Assembly: GCA_030248195.1 (NCBI GenBank)
Contig: JASAND010022385.1
Location: 109,916-173,915 of the forward strand
DNA length: 64,000 nt
Direction of reading: 5' to 3'
Source: Trissonchulus latispiculum
Lineage: Eukaryota > Nematoda > Enoplea > Enoplida > Ironidae
Below, piece after piece: positions 48,418 through 58,899 of this stretch. The position numbers and the translations under genes were made by a program. The stretch's first letter is position 1, and each line of letters begins with the position of its first letter. Below the pieces are notes generated by a model. That model saw only the letters and a program-made list of their open reading frames with translations, was not told the DNA's origin and did not search any database.

Positions 48418-50231
48418 TGGCACAAAAGGGGATAATATGTGTGTTGGGCCTTTGTCTATCTTTTAAATTCCGGTTGAAACAGGCATAAATCTGACCCCGC
48501 AAAAGTTGCTCAGCTCACTTAGGGCTTTCATTTGATACCAAATTTTACCACTTTTGAAAAATTTTATTTAAGTCCCCACCCCACCCCACCACAGCACTCT
48601 ACAGCCACTTTGGTATGCAGTTCTACGACAAAAGTTGCTCAGCTCATTTAGGGCTTTCATTTGATACCAAAATTGATTACTTTTGAACAATTTTACTTTT
48701 GACCCAAAATCGCCTAAGTCCCCACCCCACCCCACCACAGCACTCTACAGCCACTTTGGGTATGCAGTTCTATGACAAAAGTTGCTCAGCTCACTTAGGG
48801 CTTTCATTTGATACCAAATTTTACCACTTTTGAAAAATTTTATTTTTGACCCAAAATCGCCTAAGTCCCCACCCCACCCCACCACAGCACTCTACAGCCA
48901 CTTTGGGTATGCAGTTCTATGACAAAAGTTGCTCAGCTCACTTAGGGCTTTCATTTGATACCAAATTTTACCACTTTTGAAAAATTTTATTTTTGACCCA
49001 AAATCGCCTAAGTCCCCACCCCACCCCACCACAGCACTCTACAGCCACTTTGGGTATGCAGTTCTATGACAAAAGTTGCTCAGCTCATTTAGGGCTTTCA
49101 TTTGATACCAAATTTTACCACTTTTGAAAAACTTTATTTTTGACACCATGACCTCCCACCGACCATCCAGATGGCAAAGTGGAACCAGCACAGCAAGATG
49201 GGTGGGTCAGACGGCAAAACGCACACCAGGAATGAGCTGGGCACACCAGAAAACCCCTATAGACAAAGTTTTTAGAGGCCAGGTAGAGCCTACTATGGAC
49301 CTCCAGGAAGCTGTTTCCGACTTGACCCTCCCGACGGCAAAGTGGAACCAGCCCAGCAATATAGACACGTCGGACGGCAAAACGGATACCGGGAATGAGC
49401 TGGGCACACCAGAAAACCCCTATAGACAAAGTTTTGAGAGGCCAGGCAGAGCCTACTATGGACTCCAGGAAGCGGTTTCCGACTTGACCCTCACGACGGC
49501 AAAGTGGAACCAGCCCAGCAAGATGGATGGATCTGATGGTAAAACTGACTGCGGGAATCGATTCTCCGTGCCAGAAAACCATTGTATGGAAGATTTGAGC
49601 TTTCAAAGTTAAATAGATAGCGAGAAATTTCGATTTTTCATTTTTCGAATTTTCGCCATCTTTGACGGGCCACTGTGGTCACTAGGGAAGTGATAGAGAA
49701 ACGCAACCTGGACCGTTAGTTAGTTCAATATATGTAACTTCTGAATATAAAAAGAAATCAGCTCCAGCTCGTAACGTTCGACCTGAGCGACGACCACAAA
49801 GTGGTCACTTTTCGCTATGAGCCGACTTTGCGGCGCCACTGCGGCGCTGTGGCGCAGCTGCGGCGCAAAAAAAGTTGTGATTCTTAAATTCTTTAGAGGG
49901 TACTACTAGACCCCATAGCCCTTTAGGTTGGCCCACCGCTGCAGATCACGTGAAAGCGGCGAACATTATGTACAATACAACCATCAAATAGGAGAAACCG
50001 GAAAAAAACATCGCCGCCATAACCGGTCCGGGGCGCAACTTTTTAACGGTAAGTGATACGGGGCTGAAACTTCACAGACATACTAAACTCGATGTGCTCT
50101 ACAATTTGCGCATGAAATCTGCGCAGGATCTGCGCAGGATTTTGCGCAGCTTCTGCGCAGCTTATTTTACACTGTCTCCAGCCACTTTTCACACATATTA
50201 TAGGGGTCGCTGCCGCGACCCCTATGATATA
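48418..50231. repeat. composite satellite block, copy 2
   Basis: It has the same three-part layout as 34183-36170: units of about 146 bases (48500-49130), units of about 165 bases (49140-49520), then the unique tail with the TAGGGGTCGC / GCGACCCCTA hairpin ending TGATATA. The tail is nearly identical between the copies over about 650 bases. Similarity stops exactly after TGATATA. Confidence 0.85.
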
Positions 50232-50465
50232 CAGAGGTCCTATAGGAGTACCTACTCATTTCTGCCAAACGGCAAGAAATTCTGCCGCCTGAAAAATTTT
50301 TATGTCAATTTTAATCTTCAAAAATTAAGCCGTTCAAGTAAAAGTGTTCCTGCATAAAGCTTTCAGTGCTGTAATTTTGTTGGACAAATATGAACTTTTA
50401 ATGTCATAGTAAATCTGTTATGACTTGACAGGAGTCTTTTGAGCTTCTGTGTTTATATATTTTAG

Positions 50466-53400
50466 AAGTTTGCCGAGTATCCGAAGCTTAGAAAAGCGAT
50501 TCTGTCGGCAGCCTTGGACTCTGTGTCTAAGCATACTTCAGGCTTAACCACGGAGGTAATCTGGTATTTCGGTTTGCTCGTTTCATTAGTTGACTGTTTC
50601 ACTGATCAATTAATAGCACTGATTTGATTTTGTAGGGTACTTTTTGAGCGTTAGCCGTCGTTGTGTATTTTTGATGCTGGCTAGTTGAGCTGTTTTGAGA
50701 ACAACTTGCTTGCTATCTCACTGCTCACCGGAAAACGTCCCAAAATATGCGACACATAGCTTTGTGTTTTCCCTAAGCTAAGCTCAGCACTTTATGTGTG
50801 ACTGAATGAAGGAATTTCGCGATTGATCTGAGAATGTTGTACAGCACAAATACAACGCTTTAAAAGATTCCGTCAGTTTGAATGAAGAATTGAAGCCAGT
50901 GAGGTCAAACTTACACACAATGATACCACCATTTTATACATATATTAGTACTAGCCATTCTTGAACACTATCCTTAACATTTTTAAACCGTTTTTAGGTT
51001 GAAAATGCTATCGAAAGAAAAACCATCTTTGCCAATATGGCTCATTGGGATTTGGATACTGTGTTCTCGAGTGGCGTAAACGTTCCCACTAGTTCTTCGG
51101 TGAGTAAAATAATAATACTGTGCATGGTGCTTTCCGTTTGAAATTTGGCTTTCAGCTCTGAATTGTCAGTTTTCAAACCCATACCTAAATTTTTGAAAAT
51201 TTTCAGCCAAAAATTAATTTTCATAAAATTCCCAAACAGTAGCGAAAAATAGCTAAAACCTAAAAAATCGCTAAAAATAGCTGAAAATTGAGAAAATTTT
51301 TTAGCGAATTTTTTGCCGACCCTCCCCCCTCGAAAATGTTTCTTACCCCTCCCCCTGAATCGAATTTTTCAGACCCCCTCCCCCTTTTTGCCAGACACCC
51401 CTTTGCTAGCACTGCTCCCCAAACCGTTAGGATTACAGCAAAGCTAATGCCTCGTATGTTACCCTATCTTCTTTCATTATTCCAAAGCGTAGATGTTTTC
51501 GTTGAACCAACCAGCAAGGAGAAATTTTTTTGCATTTATAGTGGATGTCAGAAAAAGTGGGGGTCAGACCAGTTCTTGGGTGCCTGGCGAGCTACTGAGA
51601 GCCAGCTAAAAACTAACGACCAAGTATTTTTGACCACGCACATGGTGTATTTTTGTGCAAAAATGAGGCCGACGTAAGTGTCAGGCCCAAACTCGGGCTC
51701 GGTCTAGGTGCATCCTTACTGTATTAAATGACAGGAAAACAGCAGAAACAAAGTGTGTATTTTAACGATATTTTTTTCTTCTCACTATGCTGTGTTGTAG
51801 ATGCGACGGGCCCGACACAAGAAGGAAGATGCAATTCAAGGCGTCAAAACTGCCAATGAGATTCTGAGTACGTCCTAGGTTCATTTGCATACCCAATGTA
51901 AATCGACGGTGACGCAAATGGGTCGCAGTTATAGGAATTCTAACAGATCAGTTTTACTTTGTTTTCAAGTGTATAGCTGTCAATAATTTGATAGAAAAAC
52001 GCTAAGAGCAGACACGAGCATCAAATAACTACGAATTTACTCGAGTTGTTCGCATTTCGCAATCAAAAGAGTGAGTCGGGACAGGACTGTATGCTAACAT
52101 GTCTTACCATCTTTGATTTCTAACTTTGAGTATCTTATTTGCCTATCTTTGTGTATGCCTGTTTGTTTTGTAGTTAGTGGCATGAAGCGTTATGTGGAGA
52201 CCATTTTGTATCGAGCGGTCCATGAGTCCATAGGAGAATTGCTCATCTATGCCCTGACAAAGATTGTCGAGGTGGGTTCTGCTGCTTTTTCTTAAAAGTT
52301 GAAATTTAGGCTACTCCCTGGAAATTGCTAAAATATTTAGGGAAATGTAAAGAAACTATTTCAGCACAGTAGCTATGCTGAAGAAAATGGTTTTGGTGCC
52401 AGTAATTCTTAGAAATTTAATTCTAAATCGGGTTTTCCGGTTTAGTAGCTGATTTGTCGAGCTCCGCTCCATGGGCTTATTCTACTGAGGGCCCCCATAA
52501 ACGGCCTCCCGTACCCCCAAATCCACCAGAATTGGGTGCCCCTTGTGGTATCAGATTTTGTTCTGAAATAAAATCGCTCAGAAGGCCCATTTTTTAAAAC
52601 GTTTCCGGCTACGCTGGAGAATTTTACCCGAGTTTGACCTATTTTAACACCAAATCAAATTATTTTCAAACTAAAAACGAAAATTTCGGCGAAATAAGAA
52701 TAGCTGGATTTTTTAGCACATTTTTAGAAAATTTTAGAAAAATTTTCGCTCCCCCCAAAATGACTTGCCCTCGAGGGTCCCCCCAAGAAAAAAGCCCTAG
52801 AATAAGCTAGAGCTGTTTGGGCAAAACTTGCAAGATTGTCTAAATTGAAGGAATTGTGTGACGAATTTGGTTTTGCAAAAACCAAAAGCTTTTTTCAAAA
52901 TTATGAATTTCTGTAGTTTGAACAACCAATTCAGTTTTCCATGTGGCTCACAAATGTGAACCGGTGCTGTTTGTGCATGCTTACTCTTGTTATATTCGCG
53001 TTACAGCTTAAAATCACGTTTGTACTGTCAGTTTAAATTAAAGTGCATCTGCTTGTATCCTCTAAGTGCTTTCATTTTGAGATTGGCGAAATTGAGTTTT
53101 CCAGGCACACAGTTTCGAGGAGGGGTCGGCAGTTACCTGCAGGCAGGGGATGTGAAACGGGCTTATCACACTCTTATCTGTTGTCTGTTCAAAGTTTTCT
53201 GTTCTATATTATCAGGAGTATCTGTATGATGATGTGATGGAAGTCTTGCGCCTACAAGATTCCACTGCCTTAACTGATGAAGATGAAAGTGTAGCCCGAC
53301 GCCGCACTCCGCAGAAAAGAGGTACTTTCCGCTTCCCACTTTAATGGAAAGGGGTTGTATTGCCAGTTTCATTGATAAAAATCCAATGTCTAACAGTGTG

Positions 53401-54035
53401 AGAGAGAGAAAGTAAGCTAATGTCGTTAGATGGCATTGTGATGTGGGTATCACTCAAAAGGCTTTACTTGAGAAGGATCTTGTAATAAAGTGTAATATGG
53501 CAATAGTGTTGTTCACCGACCCGCTTATTGTTGGGCCGGTGGCTCCGGTCTTTCTCGCCGCCGGACTGGCTGGGCGGTGCATTTTTGGGGGCTGACCCAA
53601 GAGTATGGAAGCAAGAAAATAAAAAGTTTGACGCTTCAGACAGTAGGTTGTGAGTTAAATTAGATGATCATCTAGAATGGACTTTATAGAGACGAAGTAA
53701 CGGTACCACTTCGCAGCCGCCGGCCAACCGATCTGGTGAACAGTACTAGGCCACAGCATCAAAATGTGGGGAAGTTTTAGTTGCGGGGTCACATTGTCAA
53801 AACTGACAAAAAGTGCTTGCTTGTTACCACTCGAGAAAGTTCTCAACAAGCTGAGGAAAAATTGTAAATGAAGTTGAAGCTTGAAGTTGCTAGGTTTGCC
53901 AGTTGCGATAAGTTTTCTAAAAGAAATTATATTATCCATTCGATCATGGAAATGCATTCCTTTGGTTATATACTTATTTTTGTTTATTTTTAGCTTTTGG
54001 AATCGGCTATCGGAGAGTTGGATAAAGTTATGTGA
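50466..54035 (+). CDS. dynamin-superfamily protein, C-terminal stalk and GED exons
   Basis: Exons: 50466-50555, 50998-51099, 51801-51867, 52174-52271, 53216-53321 and a last one from 53994. The first four junctions are in phase. The conceptual product runs from KFAEYPKLRKAILSA, which matches the dynamin stalk segment before the PH or insert region, through a basic MRRARHKKEDA linker, to a GED-like helix pair (MKRYVETILYRAV...LIYALTKIVEEYLYDDV) and a final SVARRR helix. Dynamins are large GTPases that remodel membranes, and the GED folds back on the stalk. The GTPase domain is not in the window. More than 15 kb of repeats lie upstream. The last junction is problematic: phase 1 at 53321 would end at a stop at 54023-54025, whereas the GED-like frame LLESAIGELDKVM needs phase 0 and ends at 54033-54035. 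Family assignment rests on pattern and is moderate. Confidence 0.6.
52472..52808. mobile_element. CTGGG-type MITE, copy 3 (in dynamin-like intron)
   Basis: Left end TGGGCTTATTCTACTG, right end CCCTAGAATAAGC, with the C/G-rich flanks and a GGCCCATTTTTT segment followed by a decayed CGGCTACGCTGGAG palindrome. No exact TSD; an older copy. Confidence 0.55.
53504..53748. mobile_element. TAGTG-end element with GGCCGG motifs (in dynamin-like intron)
   Basis: Left end TAGTGTTGTTCACC, right end inverse TAGTACTGTTCACC, with GGGCCGG and CCGGCCAA inside. It resembles the hAT-like MITE family, but the 8-bp flank is not visible. Confidence 0.5.
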
Positions 54036-54280
54036 AACTCTGCTGTGCGTCTAGTCCACCGGTACAACTCTTTGTGAATCTATCTCATTTTATAGATCTG
54101 TATTTTTTATCGTTTTGTTTTAATCTGGTTTTTGACTATGTATATAATAATATGTTTTGGGAATTCTCACTATTCTGGGACTACAATGATTTTTGTCGTT
54201 TTCAAGACTTTGAACCAGGTTTCTTAGGGGCAGCGTTTCTAGCAGCCTTTTTGTGCCATATCAAGCTGTTAGAATGTCAT

Positions 54281-54480
54281 TGATATTCTACGCTCTCTTC
54301 AAAGCTTTGAAGAATATTTTTAAGCTGAGATTGTTGCTAGAAATTAATTTCTAATACCCTTTGCTGGCCTGTGTTAGAAAAGAATATCATTGATATTCTA
54401 CGCTCCTTCAAAGCTTTGAAGAATATTTTTAAGCTGAGACTGTTGCGATAAATTAATTTCTAATACCCTTTGTTGGCCTG
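54281..54480. repeat. tandem duplication of about 97 bases
   Basis: The segment from CATTGATATTCTACGCTC to ATTAATTTCTAATACCC occurs twice in direct order with few differences, shortly after the dynamin-like stop. Confidence 0.85.
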
Positions 54481-55813
54481 GAAAATCTTGTCAAAAAATA
54501 ATTCAAACTTAGGATGATCCAAAAGTAATAAAAAATCCTCCTCGACTGCTAACATTGTTAAATTTCGTTTTGTTATTTTCCTGAAAAGTGTCCCAAAACA
54601 GTTAGATATATAATTGGAATTTGTTTTGACTGTTGTTGTTAGCTTTAACTTTTTGAATTCTATGCCTGATTGTCTTCTTGTTCGGTGTGGCTATGTTTTG
54701 TGATTCTTTTTTGCTTCTTGTCTTTGCTCACTTTCCAGACCTCAACTGATGCTTATCCTATTCAAGATCCAAGATCTGTAGCTTAACATATATTTAGTTT
54801 AAATTGGTTTGTCTGAAAAGTAAACAGATATCAGGATATCTTACATTGGATCTTATCAGAATGTCCATCGCTGCAGCCTCCCCCTCCATAAATTTGGAAC
54901 TTTCCTTTAAACCGATCAATTTACTAAAACTTTTACCTTTCCCTTAAGCTTTCAAAGAACTTTCAAAGGATTTGCCCGATATTTTAGGGAATTTTGACAG
55001 TTTTAACTTTAATGTGTCGAATTTTACCGATGTTTAGCGAGCAATTTTTTTAATTCTTAGCCACAAACGTTAAGTTTGTAAAATGTTTCATGAAGCCTTG
55101 TGCCCTCTCACTGAGCTCCCCACTTATCCCAGCTTGAAGTAAGCCAGATCTTGTTCTTCGTGTGCTCATATAACTACGGATCATATATAACTACGTGTAA
55201 TTCTTTATTGTTTTGTCACTTTTTATATGTGTGATGCTTTTTGTTCCAGTTTTCATATTTCCATTACGTATAGGAGTGGTTGTCCGTGTTATGTTTTTCA
55301 CTGATAAAGGCTGTTTCTGCTCAACTGCAGTGATTTCTTTTTACAGGTTTTCCCCAGTTAGTATGCTCTTTTATTTTGTGTGTCAGTTTGTATGGGTTGA
55401 ACTTTGTGGCTCCTGTTTGGCCTGTCGTCAGTCATTCGAACTGAGAGTTTTTAGTGTCACCTTTTCAAGATTTAAGCTTTTGATAGGATTGCTTACGTTT
55501 TATCGTTCAAACACTACTTATTATTTCGTCGTTTCTGTCTTACACCCTGATTTTTTGTTACTGAAAAATAGCTTCCGATAGTCTTATAATTCTGACAGAA
55601 ATGTGTTCAGCCGTAAACGTTTACATACTATATAAATTATTATTTGCTGCTGCTGTGAGTTGCATGCATGGCAGATATTTTGTACCAATTTTCTTTGTTG
55701 TAATCGTTGTCCTGGTTATATTTTGACATGATCTGTTCTAGAAACAGCAGCTAATTCTGTATATATGTCAACAATAAAAGGTGTGCCTTTTCATACCCAG
55801 TGATACATAGTAG
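54481..55813. other. 3' flank of the dynamin-like gene, no further gene
   Basis: T-rich sequence with AATAAA at about 54527 and 55773 (CAACAATAAAAGG), either of which could end the transcript. The 122-residue frame at 55213-55581 is low-complexity (Phe, Val, Leu) and resembles no family. Confidence 0.4.
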
Positions 55814-56212
55814 CAAGAGTACATAATGATAAGAGTATGCCACTAGGCAAGCTCTATGTTATCAGAGCAAAAACTATGCTCTGCATGCTAACGGCCCACC
55901 CCCCCCCCCCGCAAATCAGACCCATCACTTCAAAGAATTTTGAGCGCTATATTTATGTTCTAAAGCTCGAAGCAGGCACAAAATTCGCGCGCGCACTGTT
56001 TGTGTTTTCGAGCTTAAGCACATAAACATAGAGCGAGTGAGCGCACCCCCGTTTCGACTAGGTACTGATTTGCGGGGGGGTCACTAGGGTCTGATTTGCG
56101 GGGGGGTCACTAGGGTCTGATTTGCGGGGGGTGGGCCGTTAGCGTGCAGAGCAGTTTTTGCTCTGATAACAGAGCTTGCCTAGTGGCATACTCTTATCAT
56201 TATGTACTCTTG
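55814..56212. mobile_element. 7-bp-TSD MITE, copy 4
   Basis: CAAGAGTACATAATG termini with exact flanks ATAGTAG (55807-55813 and 56213-56219). It is closest in sequence to copy 2. The segment TCACTAGGGTCTGATTTGCG is repeated in tandem in the right arm. Confidence 0.88.
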
Positions 56213-56418
56213 ATAGTAGGCAGGAAGGGACTCCATAGGGTTAAGAGTTTAGAATAGGAAGAGTAAGACACTCAGCGCTTGCTAATGTATTAAGCCTGCA
56301 ATATACTCGAAACATTAAGGTCGAAATCTCTAGTGGGGGCTTATCGTGTAAACATGCTACGCTGGGATTTTGCAAATCTTGGAGTTCGGTAAATTAAGTA
56401 CTGTATCTTGAGCTAGGA

Positions 56419-57601
56419 ATACTCCGGTAGGCGCACACCTTACAATTTTTCGCAATTGTCAGAAATGCTCTACTCCGGTAGGCGCACACCTTACAAAACT
56501 GAGGGTATACTGTAAAACGCTCTACTCCGGTAGGCGCACACCTTACTAAGCTGAAGGTTTACTGCAAAATGCTCTACTCCGGTAGGCGCACACCTTACAA
56601 ATAGTTATTTCTTGTTGTCGTTAATATGTACTAAACTGCTGGCGCAAATACTTACTTATGCATTAAATAATTATATATGAAGTAATGTCATTAGGTATTC
56701 TATAATTACAGATCGAACATATTCATAAACATATGTAACATGCAATAACATACCTTAACATGTATTAAAAACATGAACAAGCAATGTAAACTAAAGTCCG
56801 TTCAAACGACAGGAATTGAAGAAGGTGTGCCGGAAAAAGAACGAAAAGAAGGCATGCCGGAAAATCAGCATTCCTGATTCAGCTCTCATTCCTTCTCTCA
56901 TTCAGCAACATATGGTGGCTGGAACCACCATAATCAGCGATGAATGGCGCGCCTACACTGGGATTCCCACTCGGGGTCAGTGTCTGCATCGAACTGTTAA
57001 CCATACCCAAAATTTTGTCGATCCCGGCACCGGAGCCAACACTCAGCGCATTAAGACTCACTGGGGCGCACTGAAGACGAAACTTCTCCGTGAAAAAAGT
57101 GGCGTCCGCGGTCACTTGCTGGCTGGACATTTGGCTGCTTACTCTTGGTTTGCTTGCCATAAGAAAACCGCTTTCAAGGACTTTATTTCGGAAGTACATT
57201 GCCAAGTCCTGTCGTTTGAACGGACTTTAGTTTACATTGCTTGTTCATGTTTTTAATACATGTTAAGGTATGTTATTGCATGTTACATATGTTTATGAAT
57301 ATGTTCAACTTGTTATTAAATAATACCTAATGACATTACTTCATAAAAATTATTTAATGCATAAGTAAGTGTTTGCACCAGCAGTTTAGTACATATTAAC
57401 GACAACAAGAAATCACTATTTGTAAGGTGTGCGCCTCCCGGAGTAGAGCATTTTGCAGTAAACCTTCAGTTTAGTAAGGTGTGCGCCTACCGGAGTAGAG
57501 TGTTTTACAGTATACCCTCAGTTTTGTAAGGTGTGCGCCTACCGGAGTAGAGCATTTCTGACAATTTCGAAAAATTGTAAGGTGTGCGCCTACCGGAGTA
57601 T
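56419..57601. mobile_element. Merlin-type element with about 393-bp TIRs
   Basis: Both ends begin ATACTCCGGTAGGCGCACAC. Each end has four tandem units of about 52 bases carrying TACTCCGGTAGGCGCACACC (left starts at about 56420, 56471, 56523 and 56575, mirrored on the right). Inverse identity continues inwards to 56812 / 57208. The 400-base centre encodes a transposase fragment. No TSD of 8-9 bp is recognisable (flanks GCTAGGAAT and ATCACCTCG). Confidence 0.8.
56816..57256 (+). pseudogene. Merlin/ISXO2-like transposase, C-terminal fragment
   Basis: The frame carries the C-terminal DDE region of the IS1595/Merlin family: ISDEWRAYTGI (the second acidic residue), HTQNFVDPGTGANTQRIKTHW and WGALKTKLLREKSG. 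In the family the segment before W usually reads IExxW; here it is IKTHW, so the third acidic residue seems to be Lys. The N-terminal third with the first Asp is absent, and its place is taken by the left TIR. The last 20 codons lie in the right TIR. The protein is therefore neither complete nor likely to be active. Confidence 0.75.
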
Positions 57602-58131
57602 CACCTCGCACAGCAATAATGTTTATATCATGTTGCGGAGAGCTAGATAGAGGCTAATTTAGATGTGTAACAAAAGGTTGTTATTTACTTTCAAAATGCA
57701 GTGGCATCCAGAGATCAATGTTTCTTCAAGTGACAACAACCGCGATATTAATACTGCAAACTGAGTCAGTTGATTCAGCGTTCCTAAGCATATTTACAAA
57801 CATTGATTCCCACGCATTGCATCAACCCCTGTTCCACTCACAAATTTATTTCAACCAAAATGTAAACAATAAGTTTATATATTACATAATAAAAAGCTAT
57901 ACCCACTGAAATCGGGTTTCCGAAGTTACACATGCTGCTGAAATATTTCCAATAAACCCGAATACCACAAAAATTCAGTTACCGCCGCCTAGCCTAGAAT
58001 GTTTTCAAAAACGATGCTACGATTACTACGTTTGCCACACTGGAATTAATCTTGGCATAACTTGCCTTATCAGGAGAGCAGCCAGGTGTGGTGTTTATGG
58101 ACAATAATAGATTGTTAGCGTTAAGGGTCAT
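57602..58131 (-). pseudogene. degenerate copy of the rhodopsin-like GPCR
   Basis: On the minus strand from the ATG at 58131 the sequence follows the intact receptor at 60145-61125: MTLNANNLLLS corresponds to MKLNASDILLS, and the SSVANVVIVAS segment to VTVANAIIIAS. A stop follows at about codon 46 and others soon after, with indels. Nucleotide similarity is clear through the CAAAATGCAGTGGCA block (57694 here, about 60691 in the gene) and ends where the Merlin-type element starts. The second half of the receptor is missing. Confidence 0.8.
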
Positions 58132-58850
58132 TTTGTGTACTTAATTATTTTTCAGAGAAATGCTCCAACTAGTGTTTGAAAATAAATTTCATAGTAACTT
58201 GGTCTATTTGGGCAAGTGTATAATATCTCTGCGGCAGTTAGCGTTTCCGGCTCTTTCACAGCGACAGCGTCCACGATTAAAGCGCTCTGTACGCCAACCG
58301 CCAGGATACAACTCTTTTATATGCCAAGGAACGGACTATTAATATCTGGCAATACCGACAAAATATCATTGAATTCTCTCAAACTTAGGTACCACCAATA
58401 TACACAACTCACGCTTGGAGCTTTCTTCATATTGTCGAACGAAAGAAGTATTTCTTGTTTTTTAGTTAAGATGGAAAGCATTATACCATACGCACACGAA
58501 AACTTTCCTTTGTCCCAAGTTCGTCTTTCCTGAAGGCAAGAGCTTCTTTGGTGAATTCTTCTTGTGTAAATTGTCATTATGTCAACGCATTTGTTGTTGA
58601 ACGACAAGCAGACTTATATAACAAATAACAAGAAACGTATATATGTCTAAATAATGGCATAAGAAACTTCAATTACGTCTACTAAGAAGACAGTAGAATA
58701 AGACAGGAAAACAGGCCAATTCCACACGAACAAACAATGAACTTCAAATATTGAAACATTAGACACCCATAATCAAATCAGTCTTAATCCACTGCCTTTG
58801 TAGCGCTTCTACCACACGTTCCAGATCCCTTTAGATCTAACCAACCAGAA
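58132..58850. other. spacer without a supported gene
   Basis: Small overlapping open frames at 58160-58607 on both strands have no family resemblance. I see no repeats with clear ends. Confidence 0.4.
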
Positions 58851-58899
58851 ACAACTACTGGGGGGACCGGAGACAGGCGTCTAATCCAGGTCCTGAGGC

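Larger units (their letters stand above)
47569..50335. mobile_element. palindromic element, copy 2, interrupted by two later insertions
   Basis: It begins TTGCCCCGAATTTGTCCG and follows the left arm of copy 1. Two insertions break it: the CTGGG-type MITE (47939-48301) and the composite satellite block (48418-50231). It resumes after 50231 with GTCCTATAGGAGTAC as in copy 1, then fades near 50335. The second arm is missing. Confidence 0.7.

Noticed and set aside
39238..50231. CRISPR-like regular repeats
   Set aside because: Units are 50-330 bases and fully repeated with no unique spacers; the host is an animal.
51288..51677. 129-residue frame in the intron of the dynamin-like gene
   Set aside because: No family similarity, C-rich degenerate repeat at its start, no supporting splice sites in phase with neighbouring exons.
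55213..55581. 122-residue hydrophobic frame
   Set aside because: T-rich 3' flank yields Phe/Val/Leu by composition; no recognisable membrane-protein family.
58160..58342. Short frame with a KRSVRQPPGYNSF segment that could be a neuropeptide precursor
   Set aside because: No signal peptide, a single dibasic site, and no repeat of the peptide; not enough to call a precursor.
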